Position numbers and translations under genes: made by a program. From the NCBI GenBank assembly GCA_050250795.1, contig JBFWNZ010000013.1, positions 1-23,673 of the forward strand: a stretch of DNA of 23,673 nucleotides, given 5' to 3'. Position 1 is the first letter of the stretch; each line of letters starts with the position of its first letter. The DNA comes from JBFWNZ01 sp050250795 (GTDB lineage Bacteria; Pseudomonadota; Alphaproteobacteria; UBA8366). The notes under the pieces were generated by a model. It was not told the DNA's origin, ran no database searches, and saw nothing but the letters and a program-made list of their open reading frames with translations. This document shows positions 7,990 to 15,458 of the stretch, piece after piece.

Positions 7990-9399
7990 ATGACGGCAAC
8001 CAATGGCCGCATGGCGACGCCCGCAGAGGCGCTGGACGAAATCCTGGATGCCGTCGGCAGGCCGCTGACCGGAGAGGACCGGCCGGCGATCCGTGACGGT
8101 GCCCCGATCCTGCCGACGAATTTTCTGCCTGAAGTGGCGGGCACCGCCTCGGTCGCCGCAGTGGGCGTCGCGGCAGCCGATCTCTGGCAGCTTCGCACCG
8201 GGCGCCGCCAGTCGGTCTCGACCAGCCGGCTCGCCGGTGCCGCTGCCGTCTCGGCCGTCGACTACCTTCAGCTCGACAGCGGTGCGCCGCCCGCGCTCTG
8301 GGATCCGGTCTCGGGCTTCTATCGCACCCGCGACGACCGCTGGGTCCAGTTCCATTGCAACTATCCCCATCACCGCGCTGGCGTGGTCAGGCGGCTCGGC
8401 TGTTCGGACGACAAGGAATCGGTCACGCGCGCCGCGGCCCAATGGACCGCGCAGGACCTTGAGGACGCGATGGCCGAAGCCGGCATGTGCTGCTCGTTCG
8501 TGCGCCGGCGCGAAGAATGGGCCGCGCATTCCCATGCGCAGGCTCTCGCCAAGCTGCCGATGATCGAGGTCATCCGCATCGGCGACGGCGATCCCCAGCC
8601 GCTGCCGGTGGGGCCGCGCCCCTTGTCGGGGATCAAGGTCGTCGATGTGACCCGCGTGCTGGCCGGTCCCACCTGCGGCCGCACGCTGGGCGAGCACGGC
8701 GCAGATGTCATGCGGATCAGCGGACCCGACCTGCCATTTGTCCAGACCCTGGTCATGGACACCGGGCACGGCAAGCTGGCGGCGGAGATCGACCTGAAAA
8801 GCGCCGAGGGGCGGGCGACCATGCTGAATCTGGTTCGCGGCGCCGATGTGTTTTCACAGGGATACCGGCCCTCCGCGCTGGCTGCGCTCGGCCTCGCACC
8901 GGAAGAGCTGGCCAAGGTGCGTCCCGGAATCGTCTGCATGTCGCTCTGTGCCTACAGCCATGCCGGTCCGTGGTCGGAACGGCGGGGCTTCGACACGCTG
9001 GTGCAGTCGGCCAGCGGTATCGCCTGGGAAAACGGCGACGGAACGCGGCCGAAGCATATCCCAGGCAATCCGCTCGATTATTGCAGCGGCTATCTGGGTG
9101 CCTTCGGTGTCATGCTGGCCCTGTCACGGCGCGCGCAAGAGGGCGGAAGCTGGCTTGTTCGCGTCTCTCTCGCACAGACCGGGCGCTGGATCGACCGCCT
9201 GGGCCGGGTTCAGGGCGAGGACCGGCGCTCGGCCCAGCCCCTGCCTCGGTCGGCGCTGGCTGCACTCATCCGGGAGAACGATTCGGCATTCGGGCGGCTC
9301 AGCAGCGTCGGACCGGCGGTCGAGCTGTCGGAAACGCCGCCCCATTGGTCGCGGCCCGTGGTGGCCCTGGGCACCCATCCGCCCGTCTGGCCGAACTGA
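7990..9399 (+). CDS. Family III CoA-transferase with permuted/fused half-domains, 469 aa
   Basis: The C-terminal half (from about 209) opens like the N-terminus of ordinary CaiB/BaiF enzymes: 'PLSGIKVVDVTRVLAGPTCG', 'FSQGYRPSALAALGL', 'GFDTLVQSASGIA'. It carries the probable catalytic aspartate, Asp363 in 'NPLDYCSGYL'. The first 200 residues instead resemble the C-terminal half of such enzymes: 'LWQLRTGRRQSVSTSRL' (65-81), 'GFYRTRDDRWVQFHCNYPHH' (109-128) and 'REEWAAHSHAQALAKLP' (174-190). Domain order is therefore reversed relative to classic family members. I recall similar roughly 470-residue proteins in other Proteobacteria, so this is a subfamily and not an assembly fault. The ATG has GGGAGGA 8 bases upstream and sits 19 bases behind the FAH gene, making it third in the lactonase operon. 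Substrate unknown. Confidence 0.88.
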   Translation: MTATNGRMATPAEALDEILDAVGRPLTGEDRPAIRDGAPILPTNFLPEVAGTASVAAVGVAAADLWQLRTGRRQSVSTSRLAGAAAVSAVDYLQLDSGAPPALWDPVSGFYRTRDDRWVQFHCNYPHHRAGVVRRLGCSDDKESVTRAAAQWTAQDLEDAMAEAGMCCSFVRRREEWAAHSHAQALAKLPMIEVIRIGDGDPQPLPVGPRPLSGIKVVDVTRVLAGPTCGRTLGEHGADVMRISGPDLPFVQTLVMDTGHGKLAAEIDLKSAEGRATMLNLVRGADVFSQGYRPSALAALGLAPEELAKVRPGIVCMSLCAYSHAGPWSERRGFDTLVQSASGIAWENGDGTRPKHIPGNPLDYCSGYLGAFGVMLALSRRAQEGGSWLVRVSLAQTGRWIDRLGRVQGEDRRSAQPLPRSALAALIRENDSAFGRLSSVGPAVELSETPPHWSRPVVALGTHPPVWPN

Positions 9400-9405
9400 A
9401 AGAAC

Positions 9406-9440
9406 CGCCCCGGCGCCGGGGGCAAACGGACGCCGGGGCG
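9406..9440 (-). terminator. Hairpin between convergent CoA-transferase and MFS genes
   Basis: A perfect 10-bp stem (CGCCCCGGCG at 9406-9415 with CGCCGGGGCG at 9431-9440) encloses a 15-base loop. On the minus strand the stem is followed by 'GTTCTTTC', a short T-rich tail, so it is better suited to ending the leftward MFS transcript, although it lies in the 3' region of both genes. Confidence 0.5.
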
Positions 9441-9458
9441 AAGTCGCGCGATCTCGGG

Positions 9459-10679
9459 CTACTCGGCCGCTGCTGCCGCAGGCTGGCCGGCCAGTTCCGT
9501 CGTGCCCGGCAGGCGCGCGACGGCAAACACGATGATGGCCGACAGCACGGCCATGGTCAGGAAGACCGACACGAACCCCCAATGATGGTGCTGCCAGGCG
9601 ATCAAGGGGATCGCCGTGGAACTGATCCCGAAGCCGATGAACAGGCGGACCGAATAGGCCCGGCTGCGCCACTGGCTCTTGGTCACGCGCGCGATCAAGG
9701 CGTCGTTGATCGGAATCTGTCCGAAGACCAGCAGCATGAAGCCCAGCGCGACCAGCAGCGCCGGCACGCCGAACAGATACATCATCACGGCGAACAATGG
9801 CGGCTGCAGCCCCGCCACGACCAGGAACACCGTCCGGATCGAATGCCGGTCGATCAGGTATCCGACGACCAGTTGGGCGAAGGCCGCCAGCGTGAACACC
9901 ACGAAGGCCCACCAGCCCACCTGCGTCGGGTTGGCCGCGAAATCGCCCAGCCTCTCGTCGAAAATCTTCGGCAGCGAGAAGGTCGTCATCTGAAAGATCA
10001 GGCTGCCCAGGGCGGTCGTGACCAGGATCACGGCAAAGATGCGCTTCAGCACGGCCGGATCGACCTCCACCGTACCGGCAGCCGCCTTGCGCGCCGCCGC
10101 GCCGCTCGCGATCTCGGCTGCGGCCTGCGCGCGACCCGACCAGAGAAAGGCCGCATAAGCGATGCCGGTCAGAATGGCGAAGCCGCCCGGCAGGAAGAAG
10201 GCGGCCCGCCAGCCGAAATGCTCCACCATGAAGCCGCCGATCAGGGCCGCGCTGGCGACGCCCAGATTGCCCCAGACGCCGTTGATCGCCAGCGCCATGC
10301 CGGTCTTTTCCCGGCCATGCACCACCATGGCGATACCGACCGGGTGATAGATCGCCGCGAACAGACCCAGCAGCAGCAGGGCGGCCATCAGCTCCCATTT
10401 GTTCGTGGTGAAGCCGGCCAGGATCGAGGACAGCCCGATCCCGATGAAGAACAGGATCATCATGCCCGGCCGGCTCCATTTATCCGCCAGCCAGCCGGCC
10501 GGAATGGCGCCCAGGCCGAAGGCGACGAAGCAGGGGGTCGCGTATGGGATCAGGGCGTCCCAGGTCGTCCCCCATTCCGCCGCCAGGCCAAGGGCCGCAA
10601 CTGTCGCGATGATCAGGACGAACAGATGGTCCAGGAAATGCCCCATGTTCAGGAAGAAAAAGTCGATGCGCTCGCGCAT
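9459..10679 (-). CDS. MFS transporter, fosmidomycin-resistance (Fsr)-like, 406 aa
   Basis: A 12-helix inner-membrane transporter. The opening 'FFFLNMGHFLDHLFVLIIAT' and the early 'FVAFGLGAIPAGWLADKWSR' (with the MFS loop 2-3 Gly/Asp/Arg pattern) are like the Fsr and related MFS_1 proteins. 'AAIYHPVGIAMV' in helix 4 is particularly characteristic of that group. A hydrophilic Ala-rich loop around 185-205 marks the centre between the two six-helix bundles. The ATG at 10679 has GGAGG 8 bases upstream on the minus strand. It is transcribed alone, convergent to the lactonase operon and divergent from the second crotonase gene. Likely an exporter of a small acidic compound or drug; substrate not inferable. 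Confidence 0.92.
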   Translation of the reverse strand: MRERIDFFFLNMGHFLDHLFVLIIATVAALGLAAEWGTTWDALIPYATPCFVAFGLGAIPAGWLADKWSRPGMMILFFIGIGLSSILAGFTTNKWELMAALLLLGLFAAIYHPVGIAMVVHGREKTGMALAINGVWGNLGVASAALIGGFMVEHFGWRAAFFLPGGFAILTGIAYAAFLWSGRAQAAAEIASGAAARKAAAGTVEVDPAVLKRIFAVILVTTALGSLIFQMTTFSLPKIFDERLGDFAANPTQVGWWAFVVFTLAAFAQLVVGYLIDRHSIRTVFLVVAGLQPPLFAVMMYLFGVPALLVALGFMLLVFGQIPINDALIARVTKSQWRSRAYSVRLFIGFGISSTAIPLIAWQHHHWGFVSVFLTMAVLSAIIVFAVARLPGTTELAGQPAAAAAE

Positions 10680-10984
10680 GGCGTCGGCCTCCGGCTGATT
10701 GGAACATGCAGTCTGCCCGATCGGTCTTTGGCCGGCTTGCGCGGCTTTGCCAGACTATGGCTTGTTTCGGACAGGCATGGCTGCCTTGTGCCTTGCCCGT
10801 AGCGACCCCGCAGAGAGCCTGCTACTTTCCGCCCCCGATGGACATGACAGCCGCCACCTCCGCGGATGTGGCTTCCGGCCGCCTGTTCCATCGCCGCCGG
10901 GCCGGCCTATCATGCCGGCCAAGTCCGAATTCCCACGCACCGCGGCCGCGCGGTGCCCGCCCGAGAGACATCAAGGAGACCGCG
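10680..10984. promoter_or_regulatory. 305-base divergent control region between MFS and crotonase genes
   Basis: No credible gene lies here; the frame of the crotonase is open through the region but lacks homology upstream of ATG 10985. The region must hold promoters for both divergent genes. A 7-bp inverted repeat with a 7-base loop (GGCCGGC at 10900-10906, GCCGGCC at 10914-10920) lies about 65 bases before the crotonase start and could be an operator or a leader hairpin. 'AAGGAG' at 10973-10978 is the crotonase ribosome binding site. I found no convincing -35/-10 pair. Confidence 0.45.
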
Positions 10985-11797
10985 ATGAGCGACCGTTACG
11001 AGAAGTACAAGCGCACCTTCAACATCGACTATCCGGCCGAGCGGGTTCTGCGGCTTACCATCAGCACCAACAAGATGAACACGCTGGATGAGAGCGGCCA
11101 TAGCGACATGGCCTATATCTGGCGCGACATCGACCTCGATAAGGACGTGAGTGCGGTCATCCTGACGGGCGCGGGCAAGACCTTCTCGGCCGGCGGCGAC
11201 TTCGACATGGAAGAGCGCATGATGACCAACCCGGACAAGCTGCCCTACGCTTGGAAGGAAGCGCGCGACCTCGTCTACAACGTCATGGATTGCGGCAAGC
11301 CCGTGATTTCGGCGATCAACGGCGTTGCCGTCGGCGCCGGCCTCTCGGCCGCCCTTCTCGCCGACGTCTCCATCGTCGGCAAGTCGGCGCGCATCATCGA
11401 CGGGCACACGCGCCTCGGCGTCGCCGCCGGCGACCACTCCGTGATCTGCTGGCCGCTGCTCTGCGGCATGGCACGCGCCAAGAAGCTGCTGCTGCTCTGC
11501 GACACGATCATGGGCGAAGAGGCGGCGGAGATCGGCCTCGTCTCCATGTGCGTCGACGACGACAAGCTGGAGGAGACTGCGCTCACGATTGCAAAGCGTC
11601 TCGTCGCCGGCCCGCCGAACGCGATCCGCTTCACCAAGGCCATGCTGAACCACTGGTACAAGCAGATGGCGCCGGCCTTCGAGGCCTCGCTGGCCGTCGA
11701 GATGCTGGGCTTCGCCGGCAGCGAATCCCGCGAGGGTCTGGCCTCGTTCCGCGAGAAGCGCGATCCGAAGTGGGATCCCTCGAAGTGCGATATCTGA
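10985..11797 (+). CDS. Enoyl-CoA hydratase/isomerase-family protein with non-canonical active site, 270 aa
   Basis: A full-length crotonase: oxyanion-hole segments 'TFSAGGDFDMEERM' (66-79) and 'NGVAVGAGLSAALLADVSI' (112-130). At the place of the first catalytic glutamate ('FGxPE') it reads 'IIDGHTRLG', putting His141 or a neighbour there. The second glutamate position falls in 'ARAKKLLLLCD' and is not acidic. The block 'GDHSVICWPLLCGMARAKKLL' (149-169) seems characteristic of a subfamily distinct from hydratases; it may be an isomerase, a thioesterase-like hydrolase, a decarboxylase or a lyase. The ATG has AAGGAG seven bases upstream and a clear terminator follows the gene, so it is probably transcribed alone. 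It is clearly not a recent duplicate of the crotonase at 353-1150. Confidence 0.93.
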   Translation: MSDRYEKYKRTFNIDYPAERVLRLTISTNKMNTLDESGHSDMAYIWRDIDLDKDVSAVILTGAGKTFSAGGDFDMEERMMTNPDKLPYAWKEARDLVYNVMDCGKPVISAINGVAVGAGLSAALLADVSIVGKSARIIDGHTRLGVAAGDHSVICWPLLCGMARAKKLLLLCDTIMGEEAAEIGLVSMCVDDDKLEETALTIAKRLVAGPPNAIRFTKAMLNHWYKQMAPAFEASLAVEMLGFAGSESREGLASFREKRDPKWDPSKCDI

Positions 11798-11822
11798 TCC
11801 GAACCGTCTAGGCTTGGAGCGG

Positions 11823-11849
11823 ACGGGCGGCCCCTGGGCCGCCCGTTTT
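11823..11849 (+). terminator. Rho-independent terminator after the second crotonase gene
   Basis: A perfect 10-bp stem (ACGGGCGGCC at 11823-11832 with GGCCGCCCGT at 11837-11846) has a 4-base loop CCTG and runs straight into TTTTC. It lies 25 bases after the crotonase stop and just before the end of the convergent LLM oxidoreductase gene. Confidence 0.88.
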
Positions 11850-11851
11850 CG

Positions 11852-12865
11852 TTATCGGGCCTTCGCGACCAGCGGCATCGCCTCTTCGGCGAATAGCTGA
11901 ACCGCGTCGTTGCTCACCTGCGTTTCCATGCCCGCCCATTGCATGCTGAGAACGAGGTGATTGACCCCCAGCGGCAGGATGGTTGTCGCAATCTCCTCGG
12001 CCACCTGCTCCGGCGTGCCGATGAGGAAACGCCCCTTGATCAACTCATCGAACGCATGATCCAGGGTATCGCCCTGGGCGAGCGTCCGGCTGCCGCCCCA
12101 GTCGTGATAGGTCCGGAACTTCGCGGCCAGCGCCTCGCCGCACAGCCGGACCGCCTCTTCGCGGGTGCGGGCGACAAAACATTCGCGGCGCATGGGAAAT
12201 TCGGACGGGAAGGGGCGTCCCAGTTTGTCCAGTTCGGTCCGATAGAGGTCGTACTGCCGGTGCACCTGATCCATATGGCTTTGCGGCGGGATATACCAGC
12301 AATCGCCCAGGCGTGCCGCCCGCAGCACGGCGGCATCGGCCATCGCCCCGATCCAGATCGGAGGGCGCGGCCGCTGCGCCGGACGCAACGACGTCGTCGC
12401 CTCCATCAACTCGAAATGCGACGCCTTCATCGACACCGGCTCACCGGTCCAGAGCCGCTTGATCGCCTCCAGATTCTCCTCGAACCGCTTCACACGCTCG
12501 GACTGCGTCGTGCCGAAGGCGCGAAACTCCAGTTCGCGATAGCCGAGGCCGCAGCCGAAGATCAGGCGACCGCCGCTCATCACATCGATGGTCGCCAACT
12601 GCTCCGCCAGATCGAGCGGCTTGTGAAGCGGCAGCAGCACGAGGCCGGCCAGAAGGCGCATGCTCGGCACCTCGGCCATCATCCGCGACAGGAACGGCAG
12701 TTGCTGGAAATCCTGGGACGGCGCGCCCGCATAATGCGAGCCCTTGCACAGGCTGCTGAAGCCTACCCGTTCGGCCAGTCTGGCCTGTGCGCACAGTTCC
12801 TGGAACCGGACGACGATATCGTCCTCGGCCGCGAACTGGCCGCGCATCATCAAGCCGTATTGCAT
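11852..12865 (-). CDS. LLM-class (luciferase-like) flavin-dependent oxidoreductase, 337 aa
   Basis: A TIM-barrel flavoprotein of the bacterial-luciferase-like superfamily, which uses FMNH2 or F420 to oxidise small organic molecules. Family features in order: 'FSSLCKGSHYAG' (36-47), 'MRLLAGLVLLPLHKPLDLAEQLATIDVMSGGRLIFGCGLGYRELEF' (positions 69-114, covering the 'SGGR..lGvG.Gy...Ef' signature), 'RFEENLEAIKRLW' and 'RPPIWIGA.....VLRAARLGDCWY' (about 167-193). Near the C-terminus 'FLIGTPEQVAEEI' matches the common 'liGtPe.vae.i' motif. The protein is full length. A flavin reductase partner could be the FMN-reductase-like gene at 15459-16034, but the two are not adjacent. The start ATG at 12865 agrees with the conserved N-terminus; its ribosome binding site is weak. 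Confidence 0.92.
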   Translation of the reverse strand: MQYGLMMRGQFAAEDDIVVRFQELCAQARLAERVGFSSLCKGSHYAGAPSQDFQQLPFLSRMMAEVPSMRLLAGLVLLPLHKPLDLAEQLATIDVMSGGRLIFGCGLGYRELEFRAFGTTQSERVKRFEENLEAIKRLWTGEPVSMKASHFELMEATTSLRPAQRPRPPIWIGAMADAAVLRAARLGDCWYIPPQSHMDQVHRQYDLYRTELDKLGRPFPSEFPMRRECFVARTREEAVRLCGEALAAKFRTYHDWGGSRTLAQGDTLDHAFDELIKGRFLIGTPEQVAEEIATTILPLGVNHLVLSMQWAGMETQVSNDAVQLFAEEAMPLVAKAR

Positions 12866-12982
12866 GCTTCGTCTTGCTCCCTGCTTTCATCGGCCCGCAT
12901 CTTGCGTGCACGCTTGTTCTACCGCCATCGCCCTATCATATTCTCCGCTCCCGGCCGCACAACGGAACGCATTGGACCACGC

Positions 12983-13285
12983 ATGGAACTGGAGACCTTC
13001 AAAGCCACGCTCGCGGCCGACGCTGCCCCCGAGGGGTTGCCGTCGGCGCTGAAGGCGCTCTGGCATGTCGCAAAGGGCGACTGGGACAATGCTCACCAGA
13101 TCGCACAAAGCGACGAGGGGGCCGATGCCGCCTGGGTCCATGCCTATCTGCACAGGCTGGAAGGCGACCTGTCCAACGCGAACTATTGGTATGGCCGCGC
13201 CGGCCGCGTGGCCGGAGAGGCGACGCTGCAGGCGGAGTGGAACGATATCGCCGCGGCGCTTCTCAACGGCCGGAGCGCCGCCTGA
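12983..13285 (+). CDS. Conserved hypothetical protein, 100 aa ('LHRxEGDxxNAxYWYxRAG' family)
   Basis: A small, mostly helical, soluble protein of 100 residues with no signal peptide or membrane segment. A tight conserved core, 'AWVHAYLHRLEGDLSNANYW' (50-69) followed by YGRAG, and an upstream 'LWHVAKGDWDNAHQIAQ' (26-42) look like two TPR/Sel1-like helix pairs that each use a W/Y-rich 'GDwxnA' turn. I recognise it as a family found in many proteobacteria with no assigned function. The start at ATG 12983 fits the usual length. It is divergent from the LLM oxidoreductase (117 bases apart) and ends 8 bases before the stop of the convergent TauD-like gene. Function unknown; a protein-protein scaffold role is speculation. 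Confidence 0.85.
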   Translation: MELETFKATLAADAAPEGLPSALKALWHVAKGDWDNAHQIAQSDEGADAAWVHAYLHRLEGDLSNANYWYGRAGRVAGEATLQAEWNDIAAALLNGRSAA

Positions 13286-13293
13286 GCCGCACC

Positions 13294-14148
13294 CTAGAAG
13301 GGAACGCTCCCTCGTATCACGGTGCGATGCAGGACCCGTCGCTGCGACTGGCGGTCATAGTCGGCACCCCGGTGCAGCAGGCTCGCATTGTCCCACATGA
13401 CGAGATCGCCGACGCGCCAGCGATGCGCTGCGACGAAACGCGCCTGGGTCGCAAAATCCAGCAGTTCGAACAGCAGCGCGCGACCGTCCTCCTCGGGCAT
13501 GTCGTCGATATGCGAGGCATGCAGCCCGATATACAGCGCCTTCCGCCCGGTTCCGGGATGGGTCCGGATCAGCGGATGCACGACCGGCGGGGCCAGGGCG
13601 ATTTCCTCGTCGGTCGCGGCACGCGAGCGTGAGTTCACCAGGGATTGCTGCCAGCTATGCACCGCGCGGCGTCCGTCCAGCGCCTGCTGCCGGTCGCTAT
13701 CGAGAGCCTCATAGGCGGCATAGAGGTTGGCGAACAGCGTTTCCCCGCCCGCCGTCGGCACCTCGACGGCGTGCAGCAGGGTCGCGAGGGAGGGGTTCGG
13801 CATATACGACTTGTCGGTATGCCAGGTGCTGGTGCCGTTATAGACCTTGTCGGCCGGCGCCGGCGGCAGGGGCCGCCCATCCTCGCCGATATTCGTCACC
13901 ATGTGAAAATAAGGGATGTCATAGCCATGATTCCCTTTGTTCACATGCTGCTCCAACGGCCCGAAAGCCGCCGAGAAATCCACCTGCTCCTGCTTCGACA
14001 GCGACTGGTCGCGAAAGACCAGAAACTGATGCTTGAACAACGCCGCAAGAATGGCCTCGCGGGTTGCCGCATCGACAGGCCTGCGACAGTCGAAACCGTC
14101 GACTTCCGCACCGAACGCACCGAGGGACGTCGCCTCTAAAACGGTCAT
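13294..14148 (-). CDS. TauD/TfdA-family Fe(II)/2-oxoglutarate dioxygenase, 284 aa
   Basis: A cytoplasmic non-haem iron dioxygenase that couples 2-oxoglutarate decarboxylation to oxidation of a substrate such as taurine, a phenoxy acid or another small organic acid. The iron triad is visible: His110 and Asp112 in 'STWHTDKSY' and His259 in 'NASLLHRGADYD'. The 2-oxoglutarate-binding arginine is at 270/271 in 'QRRVLHRTVIRG'. The length is typical. The ATG at 14148 has GGAGGAA 4-5 bases upstream. It is last of three leftward genes (flavin reductase-like, MFS exporter, TauD-like), with a 78-base gap from the MFS gene. Nearby flavin enzymes suggest oxidative degradation of a xenobiotic or organosulfur compound, but no substrate can be named from sequence. 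Confidence 0.94.
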   Translation of the reverse strand: MTVLEATSLGAFGAEVDGFDCRRPVDAATREAILAALFKHQFLVFRDQSLSKQEQVDFSAAFGPLEQHVNKGNHGYDIPYFHMVTNIGEDGRPLPPAPADKVYNGTSTWHTDKSYMPNPSLATLLHAVEVPTAGGETLFANLYAAYEALDSDRQQALDGRRAVHSWQQSLVNSRSRAATDEEIALAPPVVHPLIRTHPGTGRKALYIGLHASHIDDMPEEDGRALLFELLDFATQARFVAAHRWRVGDLVMWDNASLLHRGADYDRQSQRRVLHRTVIRGSVPF

Positions 14149-14226
14149 CGCGTTCCTCCGAGATCGTCTCCTCTATATCGGGAGACATTGCCCGGATGAT
14201 GCGCCCCCAGGCCGGACGCGGCAAGC

Positions 14227-15447
14227 TCAGTCGGCCGGCGGCGGCGCGCGCTCCGCAACCCCATTCAGCGCCAGAACGGCAAGGCCGAGCACGACGGCGA
14301 TCACCAACGCCATCGGCCGGGCGGAGCCGTCATGGAGGGTGCCGGCAACGGTCGATGCGATGGCGCCCAGCGTAAACTGGAAGGTGCCGAACAACCCCGA
14401 TGCCGATCCTGCCCGCTGCGGATTCACCGCCATCGCCGATGCAAGGGCATTGGGTTGGGTGAAGCCCAGATTGGCGAGCACGAGGAACAACGGCACCAGA
14501 ACGCCCCATTGTCCGCCGATCCCGCTGGCCGCACCGGCGAACAGCAGAACTGCAAATCCCAGCCCGGCAAGGTTGGCGCAGCGCAGAATGTGCCGGGCGG
14601 ACCGCCGGGCCAGGAGCAGCCGGTTGACCTGGGTGGCCGCGATGAGCCCGAAGGCATTCAGTCCGAACACCCAGCCGAAGGATTGCGGCGAGAAGCCGAA
14701 GGTTTCGATGATCAGATGCGGCGAACAGGCGATGTAGGTGAACAGGGCCGCACTCGAAAGCGCGCCTGTCAGGATGTAACCGAGGAACGCGCGAGATCGG
14801 AGCAATGCCGAATAGGCCCGGAGCGCCGATTCCTGCCGGGCCTGCGCCGCAACCGCGGCCGGGCGCGATTCCGGCAACGCCCCAAGAACCGCCAGCCCGA
14901 CGGCAGCCCCGAAAATCGCGAGCGCCCAGAAGATGCCGCGCCAGCCGGTCAGCGCCAGAACATATCCGCCGAGCAGCGGCGCGAGGATCGGCGCCAGCCC
15001 CATCACCAGCATCAGCAGCGAGTAGACACGGGCCGAATCCTGTACCTCGAAGCGGTCCCGGACCACGGCCCTCGCGATCACCACCCCGGCACAACCGCCC
15101 AGGGCCTGAACGAACCGCAGCACTGTAAGGCTGTCGACCGACTGCGCCAGGGCGCAAGCGATTGTCGCCGCGATATAGAGCCCGATGCCGGCCAGCAACG
15201 GACCCCGGCGGCCGAGCCGGTCCGACAGCGGTCCATAGAACAGCTGCCCGATGGCGAGCCCCAGGAAGAAGGCGGCCAGCGTCGATTGCGCCGCCGCCGC
15301 ATCCGTACCCAGTGCCGCAGCCAGGGCCGGCAGGCTCGGCAGATACATGTCGATGGACATGGGCGCAAAGGCGGTCAATGCGCCCAGGATCGCGACCAGC
15401 ACCCAGTAAGGCCGACCGGACGGCGAGGGATCGCGATGCGGTCCCAC
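14227..15447 (-). CDS. MFS multidrug exporter, Bcr/CflA type, 406 aa
   Basis: A 12-helix drug:H+ antiporter. 'AFAPMSIDMYLPSLPALAAA' near the N-terminus is the hallmark of the Bcr/CflA subfamily (helix 1 with the conserved Asp-Met-Tyr-Leu-Pro). It is followed by 'LFYGPLSDRLGRRGPLLAG' (MFS motif A) and 'RFVQALGGCAGVVIARAVVRD' (motif B/C region). I place the start at the GTG at 15447, 11 bases after the stop of the flavin reductase-like gene. No ATG is available near the conserved N-terminus, and an upstream open frame of about 200 codons is antisense-type noise over that gene. A CTG overlapping that stop is an alternative. Substrates of relatives include bicyclomycin and other toxic compounds. 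Confidence 0.9.
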   Translation of the reverse strand: MGPHRDPSPSGRPYWVLVAILGALTAFAPMSIDMYLPSLPALAAALGTDAAAAQSTLAAFFLGLAIGQLFYGPLSDRLGRRGPLLAGIGLYIAATIACALAQSVDSLTVLRFVQALGGCAGVVIARAVVRDRFEVQDSARVYSLLMLVMGLAPILAPLLGGYVLALTGWRGIFWALAIFGAAVGLAVLGALPESRPAAVAAQARQESALRAYSALLRSRAFLGYILTGALSSAALFTYIACSPHLIIETFGFSPQSFGWVFGLNAFGLIAATQVNRLLLARRSARHILRCANLAGLGFAVLLFAGAASGIGGQWGVLVPLFLVLANLGFTQPNALASAMAVNPQRAGSASGLFGTFQFTLGAIASTVAGTLHDGSARPMALVIAVVLGLAVLALNGVAERAPPPAD

Positions 15448-15458
15448 GGGACGAGGCT

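Noticed and set aside
5778..8198. An 806-codon minus-strand open frame opposite the lactonase and FAH genes
   Set aside because: Antisense to two genes with intact active-site motifs; its Arg/Gly/Asp/Ala-rich translation has no recognisable family.
8487..10802. A 771-codon open frame on the plus strand running across the CoA-transferase and the MFS gene
   Set aside because: It overlaps two well supported genes, has Arg/Gly/Asp/Gln-rich low-complexity composition and no domain. It is a GC-rich shadow.
11939..12982. Upstream extension of the 100-aa protein frame
   Set aside because: Antisense to the LLM oxidoreductase gene, with His/Arg/Gln-rich composition; the known family length is about 100 residues.
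12866..12982. A TTGTTC-N17-CATATT promoter-like pair before the 100-aa protein gene
   Set aside because: Both boxes deviate from consensus and such matches are common by chance, so it is not listed as a feature.
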